A DNA stretch of 64,000 bases from JAKQDH01 sp029558835 (lineage in GTDB: Bacteria; Planctomycetota; Phycisphaerae; UBA1845): NCBI GenBank assembly GCA_035356615.1, contig DAOQSN010000020.1:32951-96950 (forward strand), written 5' to 3'. The notes beneath the pieces were generated by a model. That model saw only the letters and a list, made by a program, of their open reading frames with translations, was not told the DNA's origin and ran no database searches. Below are positions 43,445 through 51,225 of the stretch, piece after piece; position 1 is the first letter of the stretch; each line of letters begins with the position of its first letter. The position numbers were made by a program, and so were the translations under genes.

Positions 43445-44401
43445 ATGGTGGAAGCAATCAACTGGCTCCTGCTGACCGTCGGTGACGCCGTGCAGTGGCT
43501 CTGGCACGACGGCTTGGCGTACTTGGGCGCCCCGTTCGTCTGGGCAGGGCAGGCGGCCAATCCGGCGCTCGCCCCCGTGTTCACGTGGCTCAACGCCGTT
43601 TGCAGCCCGGTCGCGCGGGTGCTGCTGGCGCCGGTGGCAGTATTGCCCGGCTGGCTGTCGAACACGCTTCTCTCGGCCGGGGTCGGCGTCCTGCTGCTGG
43701 TCGCCTTCAAGTACACCTCCAATCAGCAGGCCATCGGGCGTGTGCGCGACTGCATCAAGGCGAACCTGCTGGCCATCAAGCTGTTCAAGTACGACCTGCG
43801 CGGGATGTTCAAGGCCCAGGGGCGGGTGATCTGGTCGGCCGCGAAGCTGCTGCGCTATTCGCTGTTCCCCCTGCTCGTGATGCTGGTACCCATGCTGCTG
43901 CTGCTGGGGCAGATGGGGCTGTGGTATCAGCATCGCCCGCTGGCGGTTGGCGAAGAGACGCTTGTAACGCTCAAGCTGGGAGGCGAGCCGGACGCGCCGT
44001 TGCCGGCCGTCGAGGTGACGGACGTGGCCGGCGCGGTGCTCACCGGTCCGCCGGTGCGGGCGACGAGCCTGCGCGAGCTGGTCTTCGGCATCCGCGCGAC
44101 GACGCCCGGCTATCATCAAATCATCTTCGACGCGGGTGGTCAGCAGGTGACCAAGGAACTGGCCGTCGGCACCGGCCTGATGCGCGTCAGCGCGGTCCGC
44201 CCCGGACCCGGCTGGACCACGATGATCCTGCATCCGGCAGAGCGCCCCCTGGCCGCGGACTGCCCGGTGCAGTCCATCCGGATCGACTACCCGCCGCGGG
44301 ACTCGTGGACCAGCGGCAGTGACTGGTGGGTCGCGTACTTCTTCGTCGTGTCGCTGCTGTGCGCGCTGCTCTGCAAACCGCTGCTGAACGTGCGCATCTG
44401 A
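43445..44401 (+). CDS. Membrane protein with possible Oxa1/EMC3-like core
   Basis: 318 aa. A TM segment (about residues 70-95), then a basic cytoplasmic helical segment (QQAIGRVRDCIKANLLAIKL, FKYDLRGMFKAQGRVIW), then a strong TM pair (LLRYSLFPLLVMLVPMLLLL), a beta-rich extracytoplasmic domain (about 165-275) and a last TM ending KPLLNVRI. TM, charged coiled segment, TM is the layout of DUF106/EMC3/YidC-type insertases, so a distant relation is possible, not proven. ATG 43445 lies 20 bp after the RHH-like gene, the last of the co-directional cluster. Confidence 0.6.
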   Translation: MVEAINWLLLTVGDAVQWLWHDGLAYLGAPFVWAGQAANPALAPVFTWLNAVCSPVARVLLAPVAVLPGWLSNTLLSAGVGVLLLVAFKYTSNQQAIGRVRDCIKANLLAIKLFKYDLRGMFKAQGRVIWSAAKLLRYSLFPLLVMLVPMLLLLGQMGLWYQHRPLAVGEETLVTLKLGGEPDAPLPAVEVTDVAGAVLTGPPVRATSLRELVFGIRATTPGYHQIIFDAGGQQVTKELAVGTGLMRVSAVRPGPGWTTMILHPAERPLAADCPVQSIRIDYPPRDSWTSGSDWWVAYFFVVSLLCALLCKPLLNVRI

Positions 44402-44483
44402 GTGCCGGGTGCCAGGCTTTCACCGCGACGCAAGTTGCGGGTGAGCATGCTGCTGCGCCCTGTGTGCGCCCTTGCGTCTTCCA

Positions 44484-44524
44484 CCCTCACCCCAGCCCCT
44501 CTCCCTGGAAGGGAGAGGGGTTCA
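44484..44524. repeat. Family A hairpin, copy 2 (inverted)
   Basis: CCCTCACCCCAG then an 11-bp perfect stem CCCCTCTCCCT/AGGGAGAGGGG and TTCA. In inverted orientation it reads TGAACCCCTCTCCC like copies 3 and 4. Confidence 0.85.
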
Positions 44525-44547
44525 AGAGTCGCGTGCTTCATCAGTCC

Positions 44548-44568
44548 CCCAGGTCCCAAGGACCTGGG
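44548..44568. repeat. Family B palindrome, copy 1
   Basis: CCCAGGTCC-CAA-GGACCTGGG, with shared flanks CATCAGTCC before and CCACCCGCCAC after. Confidence 0.85.
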
Positions 44569-44598
44569 CCACCCGCCACGGGCCCGGGCCGCCTACGC

Positions 44599-47500
44599 TC
44601 ATTTCGCAAGTTCGGCGGAGAACTCGTACTGCCCGGCCTCCAGTTCGCATGCCAGGGCGTTGCCGGTCGTGTCCACGACGCGCACGCCGGTTGCCTGGGC
44701 AACGGGCCGGCCGCTCTCCAGCGCAGTCTGGGGATTCCCCGTCGGCAGGTACAGGGTGGCCGACGTGTTCGCCGGGACCGTGACTGTCACCGTGATCCGG
44801 GCATCGTCGAGCCGCCAGGCACACGCGATGCGCCCGCGAATCGAGTGGTACGCGCCCTGCGCCCACGTCAAGCCCCCGCCCGGCTGCGGCCGGAGGATGA
44901 AGTGCCTGTAAGCGGGAACCGCGGGATCGGGGTTGATGCCGATGATCGTACGGAACATCCACTCGCCGACGGACCCCAGGGCGTAGTGGGCAAACGAGTT
45001 CATCCCAGGATCCTGGAAACCGCGCCCCTCGACGTAGCCGTCCCAGCGCTCCCAGATGGTGGTCGCGCCGTGGTCGATGGCGTAGCCCCACGACGGCATC
45101 TTCCGATTGGTAACCAGCCGATAAGCCTCGTCCAGGCGTCCCGCGCGCGTCAGCTCATTCATCAAGGGAACGGTGCTGTGGAAGCCGGTGGAGAGCTGGC
45201 CATCATACTTGCCGAAACACGCGACCATGCGCTCGACGGCCGGCGCGCGCAAGGCCTCCGGCAGCAGGTCGAAGTCCAGGGCGATGGCATAGCCGGCCTG
45301 TGTATCACCACTCATGCCCCCCTCCGCATCGACGTAGGCCTGCTGGAAGGCCCGGCCGACGTCGCCGGCCAGTTGGGCGTAGCGCCGGGCGTCGTCGGTT
45401 CGGCCCAGCACCTCGGCCATCTGGGCGACGAGTTGAGCGGAGCGGGCGAAGAAGGCCGTGGCGAAGGCGTCCTTCGGCATCGCGGCCCCCGTCTCCGGCC
45501 AGCCCGCCAGCTTCAGCGTATCGGCGTTGAGCCAGTCGCCGTAGTCGTTGCCGCGCTGGTTCTTCCAGAGCAGGTCGGGGTTGTTCCGTTGAATCCAATC
45601 GACCCAGCGGCGGGCCGAGTCGAAGTGTTGCTCGAGCAGGCGTCGGTCGCCGTAGTTGCGGTAGTGACACCAGGGAACGAACACCCCGGCGTCACCCCAG
45701 GCCGCCACGCCGGAGAAGCGCGCCTCAGGATCGAAGGGGTGGGGAGCGAAGTCAGGGTAGCGCCCGTCGGCGGCCTGGGCGTCGCGCAGGTCCGGAATCC
45801 ACTTCGTAAGGAACGCCGCCATGTCCATGCTGAAGCACGCGGTCTGTGCAAAAGCGAGGATGTCGCCGGTCCAGCCCAGGCGCTCATCACGCTGCGGGCA
45901 GTCGGTGGGCACGCCGTGCAGGTTGGCACGCTGCGTCCAGACAATGTTCTGCCAGAGCCGGTTGAGCAGCGGTTCGGAACAGTCGAACTCCCCCACGGGG
46001 CGGGCGTCTGAGTGCACGACGCAGCCGACGAGGGCGTCGGTCGAGGGCGGTTCGGTCAAGCCTGCGACTTCGACGTAGCGGAAGCCGTGGTACGTGAAGC
46101 GCGGCTCGTACACTTCGACACCCGTGCCGCGCAGCGTGTAGCGTTCGGTGGCCGCGACGGCGCGCAGGTTGTCGGTGTAGATCGTGCCGTCGGGGTTGAG
46201 TACTTCGGCGTGCCGCAGCGTCACCGTCCGCCCGGCCGGGCCTTGCACCTTGAGGCGACACCAGCCGGCGAAGTTCTGCCCCAGGTCGAATACATGAACG
46301 CCCGGCGCCGCCTCCCGCACGGACACGGGGACGATCTCGCGAGTGATCCGAATCGGCTCATTGGGTTGAACCGCCAGCCGGGCCTGCGGTACAAGCGCCT
46401 CGAGCGCGCCGGCCGCCGACCAGCTCGAATCGTCGAAGCCCGCCTGGTCCCAGCCCGGCATCTCCTGCCGGGCGTCGTAGACCTCGCCGTCCAGCAGATC
46501 GGCCGCGCGCAGCGGCCCGCCGGTCGTGCAGCGCCAGGACGCATCCGACAGCACGCGCTCGCACCGCCCGTCCCCATACTCGACTTCCAGTTGCAGCAGC
46601 AGGCGCGGCTGTCGCCCGTAGAGCGCCCGCGGCCGACCGCCGGGCACGATGTGCGTCAATCCCACCCGTCCGGCGTACCAGCCGTCCGCGAGTTGGGCGC
46701 CGATCACGTTGTCGCCCCGCCTCAGCAGCTCCGTGACCTCAAACGTCTGGTACTGCACTCGTTTATGATAATCCGTCCACTCCGGCGCAAGCTGATGGTC
46801 GCCGACGCGCCGCCCGTTGAGGCGCAGCTCGTACAACCCCAGGGCCGTCACGTACACCACTGCCCGCCGGGCTGTGTCGTCCTCGGGGAGGCGAAACGTC
46901 TTGCGCAGCAGCGGCGGCGGCAACGGGTCCAGCCCGGTGAAGCCGTGTGACTTCAGGTCGCTGTCGACGAGGAAGCGGGTGGACCACTCGGGCCGCTCAA
47001 TGCTGTCGGAGGCGGAGACTGCCTTGCCCACGGCGACGCTACGGTTGGCCGACACCACCTGCAACTCCGCCAGTGCCAACCCGTAGTGACCCGGATCACG
47101 CTCGCGCAGCCGCGTCGCCACCAGGCGTACGTAGCGTCCGCGAAGCTGCCGAAAGTCATAGGTCTCAAAGTCGTTGCCGGGGTTGGGAACGTCTTCCCGC
47201 GTCCGGTCGAGCGCCGTGACGGCATCCGAGAAGTCCGGCTGCGACGCCACCAGGATGCGGAAACGCAGGGGATACAGGAAGCCCGGCGTGTCGGGGGACC
47301 AGTTGTAGGGCCGCGCGGGGAAGAGACAGATCGTGTCGATGTCTACCACGTCGCCCAGATCGACGCCCACCCACTTCTCCGTGTCCGTCGATTCGGCGAG
47401 TTCGCTGTGGAAGCCGTTGTTCGGAGGTCGCACCGGCGGAGGCGGCGTCGGATCACCGATCCAGCGGGCCTGCCAGTCGGTGGGCTCCAGCAGTCCCATC

Positions 47501-47910
47501 GACCAGCGCGCCGGCGCGCTCCACGACGACGGCTGCCCGTCCTTGTCCCAAACCCGCACCTTCCACCACACCTGCTGCCGCGCGCGCAGGGGTGGACCGG
47601 CATACGCGATGTGCGTCGACTCACTCGAGGTGACCTTACCGGTGTCCCACAGGCCGCCGGTATCGCTCTCGAGCGTGGCGCGGTCCTGGGCCACCAGAAT
47701 CTGATAGGCACTTTGCACGGCGCCGCGGCGTGAGTCGACCACTTCCCAGGACAAGCGGGGCTGCGTCTGGTCGATGCCGAGCGGATCGACCAGGTACTCA
47801 CAGCGCAGGTTCGCGGGCCCCGCCGGCCCCTCAGGCGTCGCCCCGTCACGTCCGTCTCCGCGCGGCGCGGCCAGAGTGCCCATCACCATGAGTGCTACGA
47901 TGCTACGCAT
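44599..47910 (-). CDS. GH78 alpha-L-rhamnosidase with discoidin-like insert
   Basis: 1103 aa, family-typical length. ATG 47910 has GGAG nine bases upstream; the leader (SIVALMVMGTLAAP) is short, so export is likely but not certain. Order: an N-terminal fibronectin-like region (NLRCEYLVDPLGID, about 37-165), an inserted F5/8 type C-like segment (about 175-320, WVGVDLGDVVDIDTICLFPA and GRYVRLVATRLRE), the rhamnosidase N domain (about 390-540), and the alpha/alpha-barrel catalytic domain with DCPQRDERLGWTGD, whose acidic residues include the general acid. It removes terminal rhamnose from glycans. It points towards the cluster on the other strand. Confidence 0.93.
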   Translation of the reverse strand: MRSIVALMVMGTLAAPRGDGRDGATPEGPAGPANLRCEYLVDPLGIDQTQPRLSWEVVDSRRGAVQSAYQILVAQDRATLESDTGGLWDTGKVTSSESTHIAYAGPPLRARQQVWWKVRVWDKDGQPSSWSAPARWSMGLLEPTDWQARWIGDPTPPPPVRPPNNGFHSELAESTDTEKWVGVDLGDVVDIDTICLFPARPYNWSPDTPGFLYPLRFRILVASQPDFSDAVTALDRTREDVPNPGNDFETYDFRQLRGRYVRLVATRLRERDPGHYGLALAELQVVSANRSVAVGKAVSASDSIERPEWSTRFLVDSDLKSHGFTGLDPLPPPLLRKTFRLPEDDTARRAVVYVTALGLYELRLNGRRVGDHQLAPEWTDYHKRVQYQTFEVTELLRRGDNVIGAQLADGWYAGRVGLTHIVPGGRPRALYGRQPRLLLQLEVEYGDGRCERVLSDASWRCTTGGPLRAADLLDGEVYDARQEMPGWDQAGFDDSSWSAAGALEALVPQARLAVQPNEPIRITREIVPVSVREAAPGVHVFDLGQNFAGWCRLKVQGPAGRTVTLRHAEVLNPDGTIYTDNLRAVAATERYTLRGTGVEVYEPRFTYHGFRYVEVAGLTEPPSTDALVGCVVHSDARPVGEFDCSEPLLNRLWQNIVWTQRANLHGVPTDCPQRDERLGWTGDILAFAQTACFSMDMAAFLTKWIPDLRDAQAADGRYPDFAPHPFDPEARFSGVAAWGDAGVFVPWCHYRNYGDRRLLEQHFDSARRWVDWIQRNNPDLLWKNQRGNDYGDWLNADTLKLAGWPETGAAMPKDAFATAFFARSAQLVAQMAEVLGRTDDARRYAQLAGDVGRAFQQAYVDAEGGMSGDTQAGYAIALDFDLLPEALRAPAVERMVACFGKYDGQLSTGFHSTVPLMNELTRAGRLDEAYRLVTNRKMPSWGYAIDHGATTIWERWDGYVEGRGFQDPGMNSFAHYALGSVGEWMFRTIIGINPDPAVPAYRHFILRPQPGGGLTWAQGAYHSIRGRIACAWRLDDARITVTVTVPANTSATLYLPTGNPQTALESGRPVAQATGVRVVDTTGNALACELEAGQYEFSAELAK

Positions 47911-47987
47911 TGGATTCCGCTCCATCCTCGCTGGTGTTCCACCGGGTCCGCCGCGGCGCCCGTGGGGCGCTACGCGCGGCAGCCCGG

Positions 47988-48016
47988 ACGCTACACCCGG
48001 CTGGAGCGTCCGTCAA
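47988..48016 (-). promoter_or_regulatory. Probable promoter for the GH78 gene
   Basis: On the minus strand TTGACG (48011-48016), 17-bp spacer, TAGCGT (47988-47993), about 80 bp before ATG 47910. The -35 is good, the -10 moderate. Confidence 0.45.
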
Positions 48017-48116
48017 AGCGGGATGCCCGGCGTGCCGCCGTCCGGTTGTGCCGCCGCCTCGGTTTCCGCTATGCTGCCGCCGGTAAGGGGACGCGCCGTG
48101 AATGCAGCCATGCTGC

Positions 48117-48312
48117 CTTTACCCAATGGGACCACGCAAATGGGAAACTGGGAGGGTGGTATGCCCAAGCCGAAGGCGCCGGCATGCGGTTGCGGGAGCC
48201 GCCTGTCGTCGGGAAGGCATGGCGGCGCTGCGTTTGGCCATGCCACCCCGGGTAGAACCCGCGATATTGCGCGTGACCATGCCACCCTGGCCTCGTTGTC
48301 GGTTTCCCCCAT
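48117..48312. repeat. Family C inverted-repeat element, copy 2
   Basis: Starts AATGGGACCACGCAAATGGG, includes GGTGGTATGCCCAAGCCGAA, GGCGCCGGCATGC and TTTGGCCATGCCACCC, and ends CCACCCTGGCCTCG then GTCGGTTTC. Compared with copy 1 it has about 40 extra bp near the right end. Confidence 0.78.
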
Positions 48313-48392
48313 GCGGGGAGCCGTTTAGTACAGGCTTGTCGGAGGCGGGCCGTCCTGAGCCGGTGGTGGTCTCGCCCCCCAAGGAGCACGCC

Positions 48393-49733
48393 TTGACCAA
48401 CGAATTCACTGGGCGATGGCCGCTCGCCATGCATGCGCCGGACGGCCTGTTCAGCATGTCCGTCAACGTGCTGTTCGGCGTGGTCGTCGTTGCGCTGCTG
48501 GCGGCCGCCTGCCGGTCGCTGACGCGGCGTTATGACCAGCGAGCGGTGCCGGTGATGGGCGTACTTGCGGCCTTCGTGTTCGCGGCCCAGATGGTCAACT
48601 TCCCGGTGGCCTCAGGCACCACGGGACACCTGTTGGGTGGCACCTTGACGGCCATTCTGCTGGGCCCCTGGGCGGGGCTGGTGGTGATGACTGTGGTCGT
48701 GGGTTTTCAAGCGCTGCTGGGCGATGGCGGCATCACCGTGTTGGGGCCCAACATCTTCAATATGGGTGTCGTCGGTACCTGCCTGGGCTACTACGTGTAC
48801 CGAGCCGTGGCGGGCCAGCGCGAACCTGGAGGCAACGCCGCCCGCGTCGTCGGGGCAGCCTGTTTCGCGGCGTGGCTGGCCGTCGTGCTCGCCAGCGCCT
48901 TTGCGAGCGTACAGCTTGCGGTCTCCGGCACGGCCAGTCTGTCGCGGGCGTTGCCCGCCATGGTGGGTGTGCACATGCTGATCGGCATCGGCGAGGCGCT
49001 GATCACGGCCGGCGTGGTCGCGTTCGTCGTGCGGACCCGCCCCGAGCTGCTGTATGGGCAGCAGGCCACCGATGCCAAGCCATCCGGACGCGGCGTCATC
49101 GTGGTGGGTCTCACCGGTGCGCTGGTGGTGGCGGCCGGGTTGTCCCTGCTCCCGATGTTGTGGGACTACCCGGACGGGCTCGAACGTGTCGGCCTGGAGC
49201 GCGGCTTCATCTGGGAGGAGCCTGAGTACGGCCCCGACGGCGCCCTGGCGCAACTGCCGGCGTATCCGCTTGGCGTGCGCCTGGGTATGCTCAACGATCA
49301 AGTAGGAGTGGTGCACCGCTACGACTCGTGTGCCACGCCGTTGGCCGCCGGCGATGTCCTGCTGCGGATCGATTCGACGAGCACGCCTGACCTGGCGGCC
49401 GCGGCGCAGGCGCTGGGTTTCGACGCCCAGCGGCGCTGCTTTGGCACATCCGTGGGTAGCGGACTGCATGTGATGCTGTGGCGCGATGGACAGGAGCGCC
49501 AGTTCGACATGTCGTCCGCGACCGCACCACGCGCCGGTACCGTTACGCCGCTGCTGGCGCTGCTCCCGGACTACGCACTGCCTGGTATGCCTGTGCTCCT
49601 GGGCACCAGCTTGGCGGGTGTGCTCGGCGCGCTCGTGATGTTCGTCGTGGCCGGAGCCATAGGACGGCTATTGGTGCGAACGCCGTGGCGTCCCACCCAC
49701 GTCCCCGTCCCCCCGACGCCCAACTCGCCATAG
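48393..49733 (+). CDS. CbiM/PDGLE-type cobalt/nickel permease with PDZ-like insert
   Basis: 446 aa from TTG 48393 (AAGGAG six bases upstream); ATG 48429 gives the classic CbiM N-terminus MHAPDGLFS, whose His2 binds the metal in ECF transporters. About seven hydrophobic segments follow, with VNFPVASGTTGHLLGG matching CbiM. Then comes the PDGLE (CbiN-like) part, DYPDGLERVGLERGFIWEEP, and the last helix ALPGMPVLLGTSLAG. Between them lies a PDZ-like segment (about 280-370: LGVRLGMLNDQVGV, PLAAGDVLLRIDSTS, HVMLWRDGQERQF). The ATPase and T component are not in the window. I saw no cobalamin riboswitch upstream. Confidence 0.82.
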   Translation: MTNEFTGRWPLAMHAPDGLFSMSVNVLFGVVVVALLAAACRSLTRRYDQRAVPVMGVLAAFVFAAQMVNFPVASGTTGHLLGGTLTAILLGPWAGLVVMTVVVGFQALLGDGGITVLGPNIFNMGVVGTCLGYYVYRAVAGQREPGGNAARVVGAACFAAWLAVVLASAFASVQLAVSGTASLSRALPAMVGVHMLIGIGEALITAGVVAFVVRTRPELLYGQQATDAKPSGRGVIVVGLTGALVVAAGLSLLPMLWDYPDGLERVGLERGFIWEEPEYGPDGALAQLPAYPLGVRLGMLNDQVGVVHRYDSCATPLAAGDVLLRIDSTSTPDLAAAAQALGFDAQRRCFGTSVGSGLHVMLWRDGQERQFDMSSATAPRAGTVTPLLALLPDYALPGMPVLLGTSLAGVLGALVMFVVAGAIGRLLVRTPWRPTHVPVPPTPNSP

Positions 49734-49765
49734 CCCACCCCCGCCGGACAGACCGCCGAACGGGG

Positions 49766-49793
49766 TTGCACGGCCGGGCCGGGCGCGTATACT
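49766..49793 (+). promoter_or_regulatory. Promoter-like pair in front of repeats F and D
   Basis: TTGCAC (49766-49771), 16-bp spacer, TATACT (49788-49793). The next gene starts 445 bp downstream, beyond two repeat elements. Confidence 0.45.
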
Positions 49794-49870
49794 CCCCCGT
49801 CGGTCCGGACGGAGGAATTACGGCAGTCACACGCGGTCAACTCAGCGCGGGCCTTGCCCGCAACCCCAAG

Positions 49871-49896
49871 CGTGGCACGGGCGTCTCGCCCGTGGG
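49871..49896. repeat. Family F hairpin, copy 3
   Basis: CGTGGCACGGGC-GTCTC-GCCCGTGGG, a strong hairpin related to 38628-38690. Confidence 0.7.
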
Positions 49897-49902
49897 TCCA
49901 CC

Positions 49903-50065
49903 GGGGGAGTATGTGTTTAAGGTCTTAGGCGTGATGGGCGCCATGCCCTCCCGCGACCGCGGTTGCGGGTGAGCATGCCGCTTGCAGCCGCGGCCCATGC
50001 CCGCCCCCGCCTGCGGCGGGTGAGGGCATGGCACCCCCGTTGAACAGGCACCCGGCGGGACGCCG
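49903..50065. repeat. Family D composite repeat, copy 2 (inverted)
   Basis: Inverted, it reads GTGCCTGTTCAACGGGGGTG, then CCATGCCCTCACCCGCCGCA, GGCATGCTCACCCGCAACCG and CCCATCACGCCTAAG, matching 38861-39010 part by part. Confidence 0.72.
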
Positions 50066-50238
50066 CTGCCACGGAATCCTCGCGGCCCGTGAAGCAGCCG
50101 CGTGTTAGTAGGGCGGAGCGAATCCCCCACGGATGGGGACGGGGGCAGATAGGGTCTCGATCACTGCCGGACGCCCGTGCGGCGTTCGGGGACAAGTGTG
50201 CTGCATGCACGTACCTTTGTTGTCAGGAGTCAAGGCAG

Positions 50239-50844
50239 ATGTTCAAGAAAGTTGCAATGTACCTGGTGGCCGCGCTCGTGGGAGCCGGCTTGTTTGCGGC
50301 GGCCTCGGCCATGTCCGAAGAGCCCCAGCAGCCGCCGATGAGCATGGAAGAGATGATGAAGAAGTACGCGGAGCTCAGCAAGCCCGGACCCGAGCATGCC
50401 CAGTTCCAGAATTGCGTCGGTAAGTGGAAGACCGAAACCAAGATGTGGATGGGCCCTGAGCCCACCGTCTCCGCGGGTACCAGCGAGATGGAACTGATGT
50501 TCGGCGGCCGGTTCGTTAAGGAGCAGTTCCATTGCCTGTCGGCCGAGATGCCCTTCGATGGAGTCTCCATCACCGGCTACGACAAGGCCAAGAAGAAATA
50601 CGTGTCCATCTGGTTCGACAGCCTGTCCACCGGCTTCATGGTGTCCGAGGGGACGTACGACGCGACCACCAAGACCATGACCATGTTCGGGGAATCGGTC
50701 GACCCGCTCATGGGCCCCGTGAAGAGCAAGAGTGTCATACGTGAGGTCTCCAAGGACAAGACCGTCATGGAGATGTTCATGCTGCTGCCCGGCGGCCAGG
50801 AGCAGAAGTCCATGGAGATCACCTACACCCGCGGCGGGGCATAA
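50239..50844 (+). CDS. DUF1579-family exported protein
   Basis: 201 aa. ATG 50239 has AGGAG nine bases upstream; a signal peptide (YLVAALVGAGLFAAASA) precedes the mature protein. GPEHAQFQNCVGKWKTE near the start, then GGRFVKEQF, VSITGYDKAKKKYVSIWFDS and TGFMVSEGTYDA follow the DUF1579 lipocalin-like pattern. The family has no proven function. Codon use is less GC-extreme and Met/Lys-rich compared with its neighbours. Repeat C copy 3 follows shortly after the stop. Confidence 0.82.
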   Translation: MFKKVAMYLVAALVGAGLFAAASAMSEEPQQPPMSMEEMMKKYAELSKPGPEHAQFQNCVGKWKTETKMWMGPEPTVSAGTSEMELMFGGRFVKEQFHCLSAEMPFDGVSITGYDKAKKKYVSIWFDSLSTGFMVSEGTYDATTKTMTMFGESVDPLMGPVKSKSVIREVSKDKTVMEMFMLLPGGQEQKSMEITYTRGGA

Positions 50845-50861
50845 TCTCCGGCGGGCTTCAA

Positions 50862-51012
50862 GGGTGGCATGCCCAAGCCCGCTGACAGCGGGCGCCGGCA
50901 TGCTTCGCCGCCTGCCACCTGCTTGCATAGAGGGAGGGCATGGCGGCGCTGCGCTTGGCCATGCCACACCGTGGGGCGCGCGGCGCTGCGCTTGGCCATG
51001 CCACCCTCTGCA
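50862..51012. repeat. Family C inverted-repeat element, copy 3
   Basis: Left end GGGTGGCATGCCCAAGCCC, middle CGGGCGCCGGCATGC, two right-end units GCGCTTGGCCATGCCAC. The ends are inverted repeats of about 17 bp. Confidence 0.85.
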
Positions 51013-51059
51013 GGCTGCCGGCTCTCCCCCTTGCGTCCCCCGGTGACAGCCCGCCGGGG

Positions 51060-51088
51060 TGGCCAAGTGCCCTCGTTTGGGGTAGAAA
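51060..51088 (+). promoter_or_regulatory. Possible promoter for the P5C dehydrogenase gene
   Basis: TGGCCA (51060-51065), 17-bp spacer, TAGAAA (51083-51088), about 140 bp before ATG 51226. Confidence 0.33.
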
Positions 51089-51225
51089 CCGCTGTCGCGC
51101 GGCCCGAGAGCCTGCGCGATCCGGGCGGCCCGGCTGCGGGCCGCCGCGGGGTCCGGCTCGGCGCCGGGGCGGGGGCCCCGGACGCGGGCCGTGGCCAGGG
51201 AAAGTCGGAGCGAGGGAGTAACGCG

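Noticed and set aside
47911..48392. Cobalamin or NiCo riboswitch ahead of the CbiM-like gene
   Set aside because: I could not find the conserved riboswitch boxes; the region is mostly repeat C and a promoter for the GH78 gene.
48102..48392. N-terminal extension of the CbiM-like reading frame
   Set aside because: It reads through repeat C; the TTG with AAGGAG at 48393 or ATG 48429 gives the family N-terminus.
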